Origin: JAWSVE01 sp050633885
Lineage (GTDB): Bacteria; Pseudomonadota; Gammaproteobacteria; Pseudomonadales; Cellvibrionaceae
Assembly (NCBI GenBank): GCA_050633885.1
Contig: JBOEHK010000005.1
Span: forward strand, 744,001-808,000
Direction: 5' to 3'
Length of the DNA stretch: 64,000 nucleotides
Within the stretch, counting starts at the first letter, position 1, and each line of letters begins with the position of its first letter. Of the stretch, positions 9,605-16,790 are shown one piece after another. The notes under the pieces were generated by a model. The model made no database searches and was not told the origin of the DNA. It saw nothing but the letters and a program-made list of their open reading frames with translations. Both the position numbers and the translations under genes were made by a program.

Positions 9605-9640
9605 AAAAAGCCGTTTCCTATTTCTAGGAAACGGCTTTTT
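9605..9640. terminator. Bidirectional intrinsic terminator between rep and cytochrome c5
   Basis: Perfect 16-base arms (9605-9620 and 9625-9640) around a 4-base loop TTTC. The stem core is GCCGTTTCC/GGAAACGGC, with A-run and T-run on either side, so it works for both convergent transcripts. Confidence 0.92.
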
Positions 9641-9663
9641 GGTTGACGAATATTATCAATGAA

Positions 9664-10092
9664 CTATTTATTTTGCTCAAGCATGTAATCAATAGAGCTT
9701 TGAAGTTCTGCTTCAGTACAATCCATGCAGATACCACGTGGAGGCATCGCATTAATACCATTCCAAGCATTTTCAAACAACTTCTCCATGCCTTGCTCTA
9801 CGCGAGGAGCCCAAGCTGCAGTATCGCCTAATTTTGGTGCGCCACCGACTCCGCTGGCATGACAAGAGAAGCATTTTGTGGTGTAAATCTCTTCTCCAGA
9901 TCGCGCTTCACCTGCTGCAACAACTGATGCACCACCGGCACAATCATCACCAGCCATACACACTTTACCGACTGGCTTTAAACGCTCAGCTATCGCTTCT
10001 GAATCGTTTCCAGCAAAAACCAATGCCGCCATGCTTACTAGAGCGGCCGATGCTATTCCTACAACTACTTTTTTTAAGTGTTTCACAATCAA
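9664..10092 (-). CDS. Cytochrome c5 family protein
   Basis: 142 residues with a signal peptide (KKVVVGIASAALVSMAALVFA) and a single haem c site CFSCH. It has the cytochrome c5 hallmark C-terminal to it: methionine ligand region AMPPRGICMDCTEAEL, including the extra cysteine pair CMDC. It is a periplasmic monohaem electron carrier that donates to terminal oxidases or other periplasmic enzymes. An extra acidic linker with two cysteines (VCMAGDDCAGG) precedes the haem domain. It is divergent from the CheY-like gene and shares its terminator with rep. Its presence with c4 and the cox operon fits an aerobic respiratory chain of the Pseudomonas type. Confidence 0.88.
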   Translation of the reverse strand: MIVKHLKKVVVGIASAALVSMAALVFAGNDSEAIAERLKPVGKVCMAGDDCAGGASVVAAGEARSGEEIYTTKCFSCHASGVGGAPKLGDTAAWAPRVEQGMEKLFENAWNGINAMPPRGICMDCTEAELQSSIDYMLEQNK

Positions 10093-10147
10093 CTTCCTCT
10101 TTAGAACAAAACTGGTATGCCTTATTTTCTAAACCCACCGGCAAAAT

Positions 10148-10161
10148 CGGCGGGTATTATA
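10148..10161 (-). promoter_or_regulatory. Probable promoter (-10 and GC-rich discriminator) of cytochrome c5
   Basis: On the minus strand a perfect TATAAT (10156-10161) is followed at once by ACCCGCCG, a GC-rich discriminator. It lies 56-69 bases upstream of the cytochrome c5 ATG. No good -35 is visible. The same -10/GC-rich arrangement precedes cytochrome c4 and coxB in this window. Confidence 0.45.
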
Positions 10162-10459
10162 AGCACAAACAAGGACTGGTGGAACGTTAGCAAACAAATC
10201 TAGGCTATTTTTTAAATGTATTTGCGGATGATTCTCACTCTCATTATTGCTGAAGAGCGCCTCAATTCGTCTTATCATAACTTATTTACGCTATTTGCCA
10301 TTAAAAAGCTCAATTTTAAGTATAGACATTGATAAAAGGGTAATGCTCCCAATTTTTTGTACCCACTGCTCAACGCGGTTAATACAATATTTTTTTTTCT
10401 CTCCTATAATTTATTTAGAGATCACACAAATCATCAGAGCGTAAGGCAGTACCCACCCA

Positions 10460-10831
10460 ATGAAGCACTCCATTTTGGTCATAGAAGATAATTTAGACAA
10501 CCAACAGCTTGTGACATGGATATTAGAAGACGACGGTTATGACGTCGTATGTTCAAGTACCGCTGAGGAGGGGTTGATGGAGCTCGATAGCCATCCCTAC
10601 AGCGCTGTACTTATGGATATTTCCCTACCTGGCATGGATGGCAAAGAAGCCACTCGTTGTCTTCGACAAGAGAAACGATTTAAAGACCTACCTGTGATTG
10701 CATTGACTGCGCATGCTATCAAAGGTGAAACCGAATCAATTTACGATTCTGGTGTCACAGAGTTAATCACAAAACCTCTTGATGAAGAGCTTTTGTTAGA
10801 TCGTCTTTCTTCGCTCATTAAAAAACACTAA
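10460..10831 (+). CDS. Single-domain response regulator (CheY-like)
   Basis: 123 residues, only a receiver domain. Acidic pocket ED at 9-10 (LVIEDNLDN), phospho-acceptor D53 (AVLMDISLPGMDG), T83 (ALTAHA) and K105 (ITKPLD) are all present, so it should be phosphorylatable. The NLDNQQLVTWILEDDGY pattern is that of CheY-like domains found with hybrid histidine kinases. No output domain or adjacent kinase is present, so it probably relays phosphate or acts by protein contact. It converges with the downstream diguanylate cyclase gene, leaving only about 20 bases between stops, so it is not in the same transcript. Confidence 0.88.
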   Translation: MKHSILVIEDNLDNQQLVTWILEDDGYDVVCSSTAEEGLMELDSHPYSAVLMDISLPGMDGKEATRCLRQEKRFKDLPVIALTAHAIKGETESIYDSGVTELITKPLDEELLLDRLSSLIKKH

Positions 10832-10851
10832 TCCACTCGGCTCTTATCCAA

Positions 10852-12606
10852 TTAGTCATCCATCAGACATTGGTTTCTTCCATTGTTTTTTGCTTTGTAA
10901 AGAGATTCATCTGCTCTTGAAAAAACATGATCCACGGTATCGCCATTCCCAAATTCACTGATCCCTATTGAAACCGTAATTTGTACTGGTTTGTTATTAA
11001 AGTGAAAGGGGATGGAGGCCAATCCAAGTCGAACTTTTTCAAGTGCGGTTAATGCATTTTGTTGAGTCGTTTCAGGTAATAAAACAACAAATTCTTCACC
11101 GCCATACCGCGCAACAAAATCCACATCTCGCAAATGTTTTAAGGTCTCTCTCGCTAACAGTTTTAACACTTTATCTCCCACTTGATGGCCATAACTATCA
11201 TTAATATGTTTAAAATGATCAATATCGATCACGGCCAATGTGAGTGGATTTTTATAACGCCTCCATCGACTATATTCCTCATGGGATTTTTCGTTATACG
11301 CTTCTCGATTCGGCAAACCGGTTAACGCGTCTGTCCGAGCTTTTTCATGCTCTTCTGCTAACGTACTTTTAGCCTTTTCCGCTTCGGCTTCTAGTTTTTT
11401 GACGTGACTCAATAATGCCTGCACCTGTTGCGCTAATTTCTTTGAGGCGCTGTTGTTGATAGCGCTATCTTCTGTAGCAGGCTTGGCTATCGCTTGTCGA
11501 ATTTCTTGTATGCGATTATTCACGGTGTTTTTTAAATCGTCTAAATCATCTGCTTTTCCTATTTCAGTCGTTAGGTTTTGTAGCTGGCTCCCCACTTCTG
11601 ACGCTACATGTTCTTGCCAAGCATCTTGCTGCTGAGCAGAAAATGTGGCTGCTTTAGCAAGCTGACTTAACACTTTTAACTCTTTATCGACATGCAATAA
11701 ATAATTTGAAAATTCTTTGTTCGATTCTAAGCTAGACTGCATAATTAAATCACGAATATCTTCCAATGTCGGGACAAAATCATTCCAACTTAAACCGTTA
11801 ACTATCCTTTCTCTTGCATTAATTATTTTTTCTTCTACACAATTTTCTGGTTTCACTTCATCCAGCAAAGACTGCAATATCTCTGTTGCTCGTGTTGCAA
11901 TTCTTTGGAAATCTACCGGCAGATCGCTGTCTGCTATCGATTCTTTTTTAACACTTTCATCTTTCTTTTCTACCCTATGGTCTTGACTCAGTTTTTTCAC
12001 TGAAGAAATTTCTTTATCGCTGTTGTTGTCAATATTATTATCGTTTTCAGGATCATCTAGAGAGTAATTTTCAGGTATGTCATCTACAGCATGTGTTTCA
12101 TGAGCATTTGAACTGCCCAAAAATTTTTGCAAAAAACTAATCGGCTTTGCTTCAGATTGCTGTAACGCAATGTCTTGCAATTCTGATAATTCATTGAGAG
12201 CATCGACTATCGCATACTGTTTTTGTAGCGTGGCTGGTAATGCCTTAGAAAACGTTTTAACTCGTTTTTTTATCTCTCTATCTGAAGCGACATTTAGAAG
12301 ACTCTCTGTTAAATGATCAAATATTTCTGCCAGTCTTTCTTGTCTCTTTTCTTTTCGATTGTCAAACGCGAGAACAGCATTTTCAACAGCACTCAATTCA
12401 TGTAAAAAAGACGAGGTATTATTAGACTTTATTTCGCTTCTGAAAATATCCAACGCTTGATCAAGCTCGGCGTCAACTCCATCCCCTATGAGACTGACCC
12501 TAATGAGCGTTCGACGAAGCGATTCTATTTGCTCACCGCTTACTCTTTCGAGTTCAGATAGCTCTTCAACCAGTTCTATGTATTTTTCTCGTAGCGTTTT
12601 ATTCAT
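10852..12606 (-). CDS. dgcP: DgcP-like diguanylate cyclase
   Basis: 584 residues: a long, mostly helical, charged N-terminal region (1-410, with a coiled coil VQALLSHVKKLEAEAEKAKS just before the catalytic part) and a C-terminal GGDEF domain with active-site GGEEF at 502-506 and an inhibitory RxxD (R493-D496). It makes cyclic di-GMP from two GTP. The architecture and location next to dsbA, cytochrome c4, engB and polA match Pseudomonas DgcP, a polar-localised enzyme. The symbol rests on that architecture plus synteny. No transmembrane segment is apparent. A terminator lies between its start and the downstream end of the preceding dsbA-like gene, so it is probably transcribed alone. Confidence 0.78.
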   Translation of the reverse strand: MNKTLREKYIELVEELSELERVSGEQIESLRRTLIRVSLIGDGVDAELDQALDIFRSEIKSNNTSSFLHELSAVENAVLAFDNRKEKRQERLAEIFDHLTESLLNVASDREIKKRVKTFSKALPATLQKQYAIVDALNELSELQDIALQQSEAKPISFLQKFLGSSNAHETHAVDDIPENYSLDDPENDNNIDNNSDKEISSVKKLSQDHRVEKKDESVKKESIADSDLPVDFQRIATRATEILQSLLDEVKPENCVEEKIINARERIVNGLSWNDFVPTLEDIRDLIMQSSLESNKEFSNYLLHVDKELKVLSQLAKAATFSAQQQDAWQEHVASEVGSQLQNLTTEIGKADDLDDLKNTVNNRIQEIRQAIAKPATEDSAINNSASKKLAQQVQALLSHVKKLEAEAEKAKSTLAEEHEKARTDALTGLPNREAYNEKSHEEYSRWRRYKNPLTLAVIDIDHFKHINDSYGHQVGDKVLKLLARETLKHLRDVDFVARYGGEEFVVLLPETTQQNALTALEKVRLGLASIPFHFNNKPVQITVSIGISEFGNGDTVDHVFSRADESLYKAKNNGRNQCLMDD

Positions 12607-12762
12607 GGCGTTTTATTAATTAACTTTTACAGGCTTAATATACTAAGGTCATTTTCAGTATAGACACTCAGAATAATGTCGGTTTAATAATATCGGGTCG
12701 AAAAATATTCGACTGCGTTTTTCAATGGGACCTGCATCTTAAATTAGTGATATTTTTGCCAA

Positions 12763-12791
12763 AAAAAAGAGCGCTTATAGCGCTCTTTTTT
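12763..12791 (-). terminator. Intrinsic terminator after the dsbA-like pair
   Basis: Stem GAGCGCT (12769-12775) / AGCGCTC (12779-12785) with a 3-base loop and A6/T6 flanks extending the pairing. It sits just downstream of the minus-strand dsbA-like gene ending at 12807. The flanks are symmetric, so it could stop either direction. Confidence 0.85.
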
Positions 12792-12806
12792 ACTTCAGTT
12801 AGGAGG

Positions 12807-13445
12807 TTAGTTTTTTTCATTCCTTATTTTTTCAATAAGATAGCTAGCAATCTCTAACATTTGTTGATGATTAATATCACGGTTAGCGCTAATGACATAT
12901 TCTCCATTAACGATGAGTTGAGGCGTACTATCTAACTTATAACCTCGAATTTTAGCCGTGGCTTGTTTCGTTTGGCTATTAATACCAAAAGAGTTGTAGG
13001 CTTTTTTAAATTTTTCATCGTCTACACCTAAAGACGAAAAAATTGATTGTATCTCTTTTTCTGTACGGATCACCTTTCTTTCCAAATGAAACCCTTTGAA
13101 AAGTGCTTCATGAATTTCATCTTCGACCTTCAACGCCTTTGCGGTATATAACGCCCGTGCTAAATTTTCATTCATTGCATTCCACGTCACGTGAGTTCTC
13201 ACAAAATTGACATCGTCAGCTAATGTTTTTTTATAAGATTTAACCAATGGTTCAAAGCTGTAACAATGAGCACACGTATAAGAAAATGCTTCAACCAATT
13301 CTATTTTGTTCGGATTAGACGTTCTGACCGCCGTATCAAGACGCTTATAATGTTTCCCCTCTTCATATACTTCTTGTCCAATTGCCATTGTCGATAAAAT
13401 AAAACTAGCGACGAAAACGGCAGCAATGTTTACTAATCTATTCAT
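12807..13445 (-). CDS. Periplasmic DsbA-like thiol:disulfide oxidoreductase (CAHC)
   Basis: 212 residues: signal peptide (about 1-23), then a DsbA thioredoxin fold with inserted helical domain. The active-site motif is C58-A-H-C61 (FSYTCAHCYSFEP) instead of the usual CPHC. The cis-proline loop is present (LDSTPQLIVNGEY). DsbA proteins introduce disulfides into secreted proteins, and losing the proline in CPHC would be expected to alter redox potential. It is the downstream member of a tandem pair with the lipoprotein paralogue at 13507-14265, about 60 bases apart on the same strand, and both resemble Pseudomonas DsbA1 in the W/Y-x-C-x-H-C-x-x-FEP region. Confidence 0.85.
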   Translation of the reverse strand: MNRLVNIAAVFVASFILSTMAIGQEVYEEGKHYKRLDTAVRTSNPNKIELVEAFSYTCAHCYSFEPLVKSYKKTLADDVNFVRTHVTWNAMNENLARALYTAKALKVEDEIHEALFKGFHLERKVIRTEKEIQSIFSSLGVDDEKFKKAYNSFGINSQTKQATAKIRGYKLDSTPQLIVNGEYVISANRDINHQQMLEIASYLIEKIRNEKN

Positions 13446-13506
13446 GCTATCACCTACTTATACTTGCTTATTAAATGGCTAATTTATACTTACATTTACG
13501 CTTACT

Positions 13507-14265
13507 TTACTTTTTTGCTGCTCTTGTTTTCTTAATTAAAAAATCAACAACTTCGAGCATATTGTCTTGTTGTACATTTTCATTCGTTTCTACTCTGTAG
13601 CGCCCGTCAACAACAACATTGGGCACACCCCCAATTTTATAACTACGAGCACGCACATCGGCTTTTTTTACTTGGCTAGTGATTTCAAATGAATTTAAAT
13701 CATTGATAACATCTTTTTTATCTGCACCAAATTTTTCTAACAAATTCGCAATATCTTCTGTTTTATCTAAACGTTTACCATTAATGTGAATTTCATTAAA
13801 AATGGCTTGGTGCGAGTCTTCTAAGACACCTAATTTTTTTGCCGTATAGAACAAACGCGCATGCGCTTCCATAATCGGATTCCATAAAGCGGGTACTCGA
13901 ATAAAGTTGACATCATTTGCTAGGCTTGTCTTCCATTGATTTAAGATGGGTTCAAAGGCAAAACAGTGACTACAGCCATACCAAAACATTTCGGCAACTT
14001 CTATCTTGCTATTGTCATCAACAGGTACTGAAGGGTTAATCGCGAAATAATGAACGCCTTCCTGAAATTTTTCTAATAAGTTTACAGCAGGATTTTTTGA
14101 TGTGCCCGCCTCTTTCGCTGTATTTTTTGTTACCGCTTGAGTTTCTAATTTTGATGTTTCTGTTGGGGTTTTTTCGGCTGGATCATCTGCACACGCTGTT
14201 AGCGCCAACAAAACTCCACCGAAAAACACGGCTAGACGTATAATTAATCCCACTTTTTTTACCAT
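13507..14265 (-). CDS. dsbA: DsbA-like oxidoreductase, predicted lipoprotein (CSHC)
   Basis: 252 residues. The N-terminus has a hydrophobic signal ending in lipobox LTAC (C25), so the mature protein is probably lipid-anchored. A Thr/Lys/Ala-rich linker of about 40 residues follows, then the DsbA fold with active site C98-S-H-C101 (FWYGCSHCFAFEP) and cis-Pro loop GGVPNVVVDGRY. Classical Pseudomonas DsbA1 has FWYGCPHC and is soluble, so both the lipid anchor and the Pro-to-Ser change are noteworthy. It lies between cytochrome c4 and the second dsbA-like gene, the normal location of dsbA. It is the more likely primary DsbA of the two. Confidence 0.82.
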   Translation of the reverse strand: MVKKVGLIIRLAVFFGGVLLALTACADDPAEKTPTETSKLETQAVTKNTAKEAGTSKNPAVNLLEKFQEGVHYFAINPSVPVDDNSKIEVAEMFWYGCSHCFAFEPILNQWKTSLANDVNFIRVPALWNPIMEAHARLFYTAKKLGVLEDSHQAIFNEIHINGKRLDKTEDIANLLEKFGADKKDVINDLNSFEITSQVKKADVRARSYKIGGVPNVVVDGRYRVETNENVQQDNMLEVVDFLIKKTRAAKK

Positions 14266-14545
14266 TATTTTCTGCCCTTTCTTCTTAGAACTGTCTTAAA
14301 AGCCTACTAATTTTTCAGCTTTACCGATATTTATCCGCATTTTTAGCTGTCGAAACATAACCTAAATCACTCATTACGATAAGCATTAATTCATAGTGTA
14401 TTTTACTTTTTATCGAAGACTGAACGCTTATTGAAACTGACCGCCAATGTAAAATCAGCCACCTTCGGCCACCTATGTCTGCTAAACACTCATTTAGGCA
14501 AACATTGGGTAGAGAACAGGAAAATGCTAAAGGTAGATAAGAAGA

Positions 14546-14564
14546 CCCCAGCGAGACGCTGGGG
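14546..14564 (-). terminator. Probable terminator of the cytochrome c4 gene
   Basis: Perfect 8-base stem CCCCAGCG/CGCTGGGG with a 3-base loop. On the minus strand it is followed by the pyrimidine-rich TCTTCTT. It lies 58 bases beyond the cytochrome c4 stop. The remaining 14266-14545 gap shows no gene. Confidence 0.65.
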
Positions 14565-14621
14565 TTCCTGATAGACATAGAGGATAAAAGCTGTGTAGAT
14601 AGCGCTTTTACGATGTTGTTA

Positions 14622-15281
14622 TTAGTGAAGGCCTGCAATGTAAGCGGACACTGACGCTATCTCAGCATCACTGAGGCGTGACGCGATAGCTCTCATGGTC
14701 ATTTGCTCACCGTCATTGACGCGCTCGCCACCACGGAAGGCTTTTAATTGCTTGGCAATGTAATCAGCATGTTGCCCACCAAGACGAGGATAACCTGCTG
14801 GAGCATTCCCCTGACCTGTTGGAGAATGACAACCGGTACAAGAAGGTACGCCAACTTCAACGTTACCGAACCGATAAAGCGCTTCGCCTAGTTTTAGGCC
14901 ATCTGTTTCTTCACCGCTGTTCAACTTAACGGTTAGCGCTTTCGCTCCTGTTAATGCCAAGTTTTGACCTGCATAAAAGGCCGCGATATTTTGTAAATCT
15001 TGGTCCGACATGGCGTTTAACTGGCCTGTCATCTCTGGAATTGCACGCTCTTCAGATTGAATATCCTGAAGCTGCTTAAGTAGGTACTTCTCTCCTAGGC
15101 CAGCGATACTAGGATAGATAGCTGCTGGACTATTGCCATCTGCGCCATGGCAAGCTGCACATGCTGTTGTTTTTGCTTTTCCTGCCGTTGCATCACCTTG
15201 CGCTACTGCGCCATTAGAAAAGGCTAATACACCAATGAGAGCGCCGATCATTACTGATGCTGGTTTTAAAAGATTCTTCAT
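14622..15281 (-). CDS. Cytochrome c4 (dihaem)
   Basis: About 219 residues with a signal peptide (LLKPASVMIGALIGVLAFSNGAVA) and two homologous cytochrome c domains. Haem sites are CAACHGADGNS in the first and CTGCHSPTGQGNAP in the second, with methionine ligands in EMTGQLNAM and TMRAIASRL regions. It is a periplasmic or membrane-attached dihaem electron carrier to oxidases. The frame is open to 15296 (MMDLTMKNLL). I take the internal ATG at 15279-15281 because GGA lies 8 bases upstream and it gives a normal signal peptide, but either start is possible. The c4-dsbA-engB neighbourhood matches Pseudomonas. Confidence 0.9.
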   Translation of the reverse strand: MKNLLKPASVMIGALIGVLAFSNGAVAQGDATAGKAKTTACAACHGADGNSPAAIYPSIAGLGEKYLLKQLQDIQSEERAIPEMTGQLNAMSDQDLQNIAAFYAGQNLALTGAKALTVKLNSGEETDGLKLGEALYRFGNVEVGVPSCTGCHSPTGQGNAPAGYPRLGGQHADYIAKQLKAFRGGERVNDGEQMTMRAIASRLSDAEIASVSAYIAGLH

Positions 15282-15408
15282 TGTTAAGTCCATCATGAAA
15301 TGTCTTGGTTTTACTAGTTGGTTTTTTAACTAGTTGATTACTTACTTGTTTTTACAAACAGCACTTACCTGCTTTGGCTAAGTAATGAGCTGTCTAAGGC
15401 CTATTTAA

Positions 15409-15422
15409 GGCCGCACATTATA
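15409..15422 (-). promoter_or_regulatory. Probable promoter (-10 and GC-rich discriminator) of cytochrome c4
   Basis: A minus-strand TATAAT at 15417-15422 is followed by GTGCGGCC, about 130 bases upstream of the cytochrome c4 start. The -35 is not clear. It resembles the elements before cytochrome c5 and coxB. Confidence 0.45.
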
Positions 15423-15586
15423 TACTAAACATCCGATAAAACATCTTTCAGGCATATTTTTTGTAGCTTCAAGGCCTTTATTCCTTGTGTCATCCTTTAT
15501 AGAAGCGTTCTTTTAGCTTAGTTCGCATGTTCATTTCGAGCCAATTTTTACTCATCATCATCGACAACCAATAGAAGTTTGAAAGT

Positions 15587-16294
15587 ATGAGTCTAATTTT
15601 GGCGTACAATACTCACTCTTTTTGTTCTACCTCGACGATACACAAACTCGACTTTACACACTTAGGTGACTCTTTGACGCTCTCCCTTAATTTCAGACAT
15701 GCCGAATTTACACAAAGCGCTCCCTCACTAGCTGAATGCCCCCCAGATGAAGGAGCAGAAGTTGCTTTTGCTGGTCGATCCAACGCAGGGAAGTCCAGTG
15801 CGATCAATACACTCACCCAGAACAACAAATTAGCCCGAACCAGTAAAACGCCAGGAAGAACTCAATTGATCAACTTTTTTGCAATTGATGAGCAGCGCCG
15901 ACTCGTTGATTTACCGGGATACGGATATGCCAAGGTTCCACTAGAAAAGAAGAAGCAATGGCAGAAGCATTTATTCAATTACCTACAAGAACGTGAGTGC
16001 TTAAAAGGCTTAATCTTATTGATGGACATTCGTCATCCGATGCAAGAATACGATACAACTATGCTCAATTGGGCCGTTGACGTCGACATGCCTGTCCATA
16101 TTCTTCTGACTAAATCTGACAAACTTAAAGCGGGTCCAGCAAAAAGCACACAATTAAAATTAGAGGAGCATTTAAAAGCTGCCAATGTAGATGATCTTGT
16201 TACAGTCCAGCTTTTTTCTTCTCTCAAGAAAAAAGGGCTCGACCAATTAAGTGCTCGATTACACCAATGGATGGCTCTTGAAGAAGGTCAATAA
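15587..16294 (+). CDS. engB: Ribosome biogenesis GTPase EngB/YihA/YsxC
   Basis: 235 residues. GTPase motifs: G1 GRSNAGKSS at 63-71, G2 TSKTPGRTQLINFF, G3 DLPGYGYAKV and G4 LLTKSDKL, exactly as in EngB. It is essential in many bacteria for large ribosomal subunit assembly. An N-terminal extension of about 30 residues precedes the conserved LNFRHAEF segment, so the true start may be internal; the ATG at 15587 has a GAAAG upstream. It converges on polA with the putative small RNA between them, the arrangement known from E. coli (polA-spf-yihA) and Pseudomonas (ErsA). Confidence 0.92.
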   Translation: MSLILAYNTHSFCSTSTIHKLDFTHLGDSLTLSLNFRHAEFTQSAPSLAECPPDEGAEVAFAGRSNAGKSSAINTLTQNNKLARTSKTPGRTQLINFFAIDEQRRLVDLPGYGYAKVPLEKKKQWQKHLFNYLQERECLKGLILLMDIRHPMQEYDTTMLNWAVDVDMPVHILLTKSDKLKAGPAKSTQLKLEEHLKAANVDDLVTVQLFSSLKKKGLDQLSARLHQWMALEEGQ

Positions 16295-16350
16295 TCTTAT
16301 CGCTGTTTTACCGTCATTATTTTTATATGATTTCAAAGCGTTAAGAAAAT

Positions 16351-16384
16351 AAAAAAAACCCGATAGCTTGGGGAAACTATCGGG
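16351..16384 (-). terminator. Strong terminator of the putative small RNA
   Basis: Stem CCCGATAG (16359-16366) / CTATCGGG (16377-16384) with a 10-base loop. On the minus strand it is followed by eight consecutive T. It has no T-run on the plus strand, so it serves a minus-strand transcript, not engB. Confidence 0.88.
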
Positions 16385-16460
16385 CTTAAGTACCAACGCT
16401 CTTTGGGGTCAAGTGCTGGCCTTATGCTGAAACACATCGGGCAAATGTTTTCAGCAAGCA
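16351..16460 (-). ncRNA. Putative Spot 42/ErsA-position small RNA
   Basis: A transcript of about 110 bases is predicted on the minus strand between polA and the convergent engB. A sigma-E/AlgU-type promoter (16466-16493) places its start near 16458-16461, and a strong intrinsic terminator ends it at 16351. The 5' part folds into a 12-pair hairpin with one bulged C (arms 16425-16437 and 16445-16456). A C-rich segment, GACCCCAAAG, lies between that hairpin and the terminator. Location, orientation, size and AlgU-type promoter all match Pseudomonas ErsA, and the location matches E. coli spf. Primary sequence homology was not tested, so no name is given. Confidence 0.72.
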
Positions 16461-16465
16461 CATTC

Positions 16466-16493
16466 TCAGACTCTACTTTCCAATAAAAAGTTC
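16466..16493 (-). promoter_or_regulatory. AlgU/sigma-E-type promoter upstream of the small RNA
   Basis: On the minus strand, GAACTT (16488-16493), a 17-base spacer and TCTGA (16466-16470) match the extracytoplasmic sigma-E/AlgU consensus (GAACTT, 16-17 bases, TCnnA) exactly. It is in the right place for the RNA ending at 16351. Confidence 0.75.
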
Positions 16494-16561
16494 AAATTCA
16501 ATGCGTATTTATTGTTAACTGGTTCATATTTTTTGATTGATATCCGAAGGATAAAAATAAG

Positions 16562-16592
16562 ACAAAAAAAAGCCCCAACAAATTGTTGAGGC
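16562..16592 (-). terminator. Terminator downstream of polA
   Basis: Nine-base stem with one mismatch, GCCCCAACA (16572-16580) / TGTTGAGGC (16584-16592), loop AAT, followed on the minus strand by eight T. It ends the polA transcript (stop at 16791) and so separates polA from the small RNA. The roughly 200 bases between polA and this stem hold no gene I can support. Confidence 0.85.
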
Positions 16593-16790
16593 CGCTTTGC
16601 TATCGGATTAGCGTGCTTAGCGTGGCAATTAGCCATTTCAAGTAGGAGAGTAAGACAACAAAAATATGCTGTTAATGTTAAGACTAGCCCAAAGATAAAA
16701 AGTTCGCGCTGATTGAATATTTTTTTTGCGGCCAGCTTCACACTGTCTACTTAGATCACCTTGCTAATGAGAACCCGTTCAACTTTATCG

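Noticed and set aside
14321..14638. 105-codon minus-strand frame overlapping the end of cytochrome c4
   Set aside because: It overlaps the c4 terminator and the c4 coding end in another frame, with no family features.
16466..16741. 91-codon minus-strand frame after polA (MKLAAKKIFNQREL...)
   Set aside because: It runs through a strong terminator hairpin and the AlgU-type promoter, lacks a good ribosome site, and has no recognisable family. The small-RNA explanation fits better.
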